Shown piece by piece: positions 62,164 to 64,000 of a DNA stretch of 64,000 bases. The DNA is from Streptomyces chartreusis. GTDB taxonomy: Bacteria > Actinomycetota > Actinomycetes > Streptomycetales > Streptomycetaceae. Under the pieces are notes generated by a model. That model searched no databases. It had not been told where the DNA came from and saw nothing but the letters and a program-made list of their open reading frames with translations. Made by a program: the position numbers and the translations under genes. Where the stretch lies: NCBI RefSeq assembly GCF_008704715.1, contig NZ_CP023689.1, forward strand, positions 5,828,001-5,892,000, written 5' to 3'. How positions within the stretch are numbered: the stretch's first letter is position 1; every line of letters begins with the position of its first letter.

Positions 62164-63521
62164 CGACCAAGACCTACTGGCTGGAGCACGCCTGGCTCGA
62201 CACCCACGTCGAGCCGGGCGTCGCCCTCACTGTGTCCACAAGCGGCTCCGCCGCGGGCCGCGACGGTCGCATCACCGCCGTCCGCACGGACGTCCCCACC
62301 CCGCCCCCCGGCGCGGAGATCCTGCGCGGCCTCACCCTCCCCGGACTGGCGAACGCGCACAGCCACGCCTTCCACCGCGCCCTGCGCGGCACCGTCCAGG
62401 TCGGCTCGGGCACCTTCTGGACCTGGCGCGAGGTCATGTACTCCGTCGCCGACCGGCTGACCCCGGAGACCTACCACGCGCTGGCCCGCGCGGTGTACGC
62501 CGAGATGGCGCTGGCCGGCGTCACCTCGGTCGGCGAGTTCCACTACGTCCACCACGCGCCCGGCGGCACCCCCTACGCCGACCCCAACGCGATGGGCGAG
62601 GCCCTCATCGCGGCCGCCGCCGACGCCGGTGTCCGCATCACCCTCCTCGACACCGCCTACCTCTCCTCCGGCTTCGGGCAGCCGCCCACCGGCCACCAGC
62701 TCCGCTTCTCCGACGGGGACGCCGAGGCCTGGGCCGCACGCTCTGCACTTCTCAAGGAACGGGATCACGCACGGATCGGGGCCGCCGTCCACTCGGTACG
62801 GGCCGTGCCCGCCGACCAGCTTCAGACTGTGGCGCGGTGGGCCGAGGAGCGGCGGGCGCCGCTCCATGTGCACCTGTCCGAGCAGACCGCCGAGAACGAG
62901 GCGTGCCTGGAGGTCCACGGCTGCACCCCGACCCAGCTCCTCGCCCTGCACGGCGTCCTCGGGCCGCGCACCACCGGCGTCCACAACACCCACCTCACCG
63001 CCGAGGACATCTCCCTCATCGGCGGCAGCGGCACCGGCACCTGCATGTGCCCGACCACCGAGCGGGACCTCGCGGACGGCATCGGTCCGGCCGTCGCCCT
63101 CCAGAACGAGGGCTCACCACTGTCCCTGGGCTCCGACAGCCACGCGGTGATCGACCTGCTCGAAGAGGCACGCGCGATGGAGCTCAACGAGCGCCTGCGC
63201 ACCCGCACCCGCGGTCACTGGACGGCGGCGGCCCTGCTGCGGGCGGCCTCGGCCGACGGGCACGCGGCCCTCGGCTGGGACGAGGCGGGCACCCTGGAGG
63301 CCGGCGCGCTCGCCGACTTCACGACGATCGCGCTCGACTCGGTCAGGACGGCAGGGCCGCTTCCGCGGCTCGGGGCCGAGACGGCCGTATTCGCCGCGTC
63401 GGCAGCAGACGTGTCGCATACGGTCGTGGCAGGTCGGCACGTCGTGCGGGACGGGGCCCACACCCTCGTACCGGATGTGCCGAAGGCCCTCGCGGACGCC
63501 GTCGCAGCCCTGCGCGGATGA
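62160..63521 (+). CDS. hutF: Formimidoylglutamate deiminase
   Basis: A 453-residue amidohydrolase of the HutF group. Metal motif HSHAF in GLANAHSHAFHRALRG, then VGEFHYVHH, HLSEQ for the second-shell His, MCPTTERDLADGIGP and the metal Asp in GSDSHAVIDLLEEAR. It converts N-formimidoyl-L-glutamate to N-formyl-L-glutamate and ammonia. GTG 62160 overlaps the upstream stop (GTGA), so the genes are coupled. It ends at the in-frame ATGA that can also start hutI. Confidence 0.93.
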   Translation: MTTKTYWLEHAWLDTHVEPGVALTVSTSGSAAGRDGRITAVRTDVPTPPPGAEILRGLTLPGLANAHSHAFHRALRGTVQVGSGTFWTWREVMYSVADRLTPETYHALARAVYAEMALAGVTSVGEFHYVHHAPGGTPYADPNAMGEALIAAAADAGVRITLLDTAYLSSGFGQPPTGHQLRFSDGDAEAWAARSALLKERDHARIGAAVHSVRAVPADQLQTVARWAEERRAPLHVHLSEQTAENEACLEVHGCTPTQLLALHGVLGPRTTGVHNTHLTAEDISLIGGSGTGTCMCPTTERDLADGIGPAVALQNEGSPLSLGSDSHAVIDLLEEARAMELNERLRTRTRGHWTAAALLRAASADGHAALGWDEAGTLEAGALADFTTIALDSVRTAGPLPRLGAETAVFAASAADVSHTVVAGRHVVRDGAHTLVPDVPKALADAVAALRG

Positions 63522-63586
63522 CCCCGGGCCGACCGTCCGTCACCGCCCCCGAACCCCACACCGCCGACCAGGCAACCGAGGACGCC

Positions 63587-64000
63587 ATGAGCAACGCGAC
63601 GACCGTCAGCCCCGCCCACTCCGCGAGCACCGCAAGCACGCTCATCACCAACATCGCCGCCCTGGTCACCAACGACCCCTCCCTCGGTGACAACTCCCCC
63701 CTCGGACTGGTCCAGGACGCCGCGATCGCCATCGAGGGCGACCGCGTCGTGTGGACCGGTGATCAAAGCAAAGCACCCGCCACTGACAATCGGATCGACG
63801 CAGGTGGCCGGGCCGTCGTACCCGGCTTCGTGGACTCCCACTCGCACCTCGTCTTCGCGGGCGACCGCACGCGGGAGTTCAACGCCCGGATGTCGGGGCG
63901 GGCGTACAGCGCGGGCGGCATCCGCACCACGGTCGCGGCGACCCGGGCGGCCAGCGACGCGGAACTGGAAGCCAACCTCACCCGCTACCTCCACGAGGCC
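63587..64000 (+). CDS. hutI: Imidazolonepropionase (partial, runs off the right edge)
   Basis: The first 138 residues of an amidohydrolase-family imidazolonepropionase: LITNIAALVTNDPSLGD, then AIEGDRVVWTG and the metal-site motif VVPGFVDSHSHLVFAGDR, followed by FNARMSGRAYSAGGIRTTV. It opens the imidazolone ring to N-formimidoylglutamate, the step between HutU and HutF. ATG 63587 has GAGG 5 nt upstream. An in-frame ATG at 63518 overlaps the hutF stop and is a possible longer start. Confidence 0.93.
   Translation, partial: MSNATTVSPAHSASTASTLITNIAALVTNDPSLGDNSPLGLVQDAAIAIEGDRVVWTGDQSKAPATDNRIDAGGRAVVPGFVDSHSHLVFAGDRTREFNARMSGRAYSAGGIRTTVAATRAASDAELEANLTRYLHEA

Overview
The window is high-GC chromosomal DNA from an actinomycete, almost certainly a Streptomyces. 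Evidence: strong third-position GC bias, many GTG starts, many leaderless starts with a TAnnnT -10 box 6-9 nt upstream, two resuscitation-promoting factors, FtsX/MacB-type ABC pairs, XRE/DUF397 modules, and a tRNA-Leu with anticodon UAA (bldA) whose cognate TTA codon is nearly absent from the window. Gene order (ABC pair, mfd, kinase, SurA-like lipoprotein, mazG, P450, two rpf, eno, ftsB-like, DUF501, ppx, NDH-2, cfa, ABC pair, bldA) matches the conserved Streptomyces core, as far as I know it. No IS element, prophage or CRISPR array was seen.

Layout. 1-5348: a partial membrane protein, a WhiJ-type XRE/DUF397 pair with a small divergent gene, a GNAT, a secreted alpha/beta hydrolase carrying a TTA codon, and a DHA2 drug exporter. 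5740-14474: ABC exporter pair, DUF2079 membrane protein, mfd. 14562-23059: SnoaL-like protein, TetR regulator with repeated operator-like sites, lipoprotein HNH nuclease, GNAT, membrane protein overlapping a Ser/Thr kinase, SurA-like lipoprotein, mazG. 23160-30546: cytochrome P450 with a disturbed 5' end, two Rpf muralytic enzymes (the second behind a c-di-AMP riboswitch), enolase, FtsB-like protein, DUF501, exopolyphosphatase. 30630-37685: small secreted peptide, NDH-2 with a Rex-box candidate, cyclopropane synthase-like methyltransferase, second ABC exporter pair. 38079-38162: bldA. 38310-48866: 4-hydroxybenzoate hydroxylase, Bax-inhibitor-like protein, thiolase, SGNH hydrolase, cystathionine beta-synthase, an XRE/SDR divergent pair and small hypotheticals.

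48938-64000 is the most interesting part. A four-gene OpuA/EgtU-type quaternary-amine ABC importer is divergent from a histidine ammonia-lyase homologue that lacks the Ala-Ser-Gly triad needed for the MIO cofactor, followed by an RpiR regulator. After a cluster of roadblock/LC7 proteins and a PLP decarboxylase come hutU, an M20 amidohydrolase, hutF and the start of hutI. I infer a possible pathway in which a trimethylated histidine betaine (ergothioneine or hercynine) is imported, loses trimethylamine through the MIO-less lyase, and enters a urocanate route. Calls rest on reading the sequence and on family knowledge; no database search was run.
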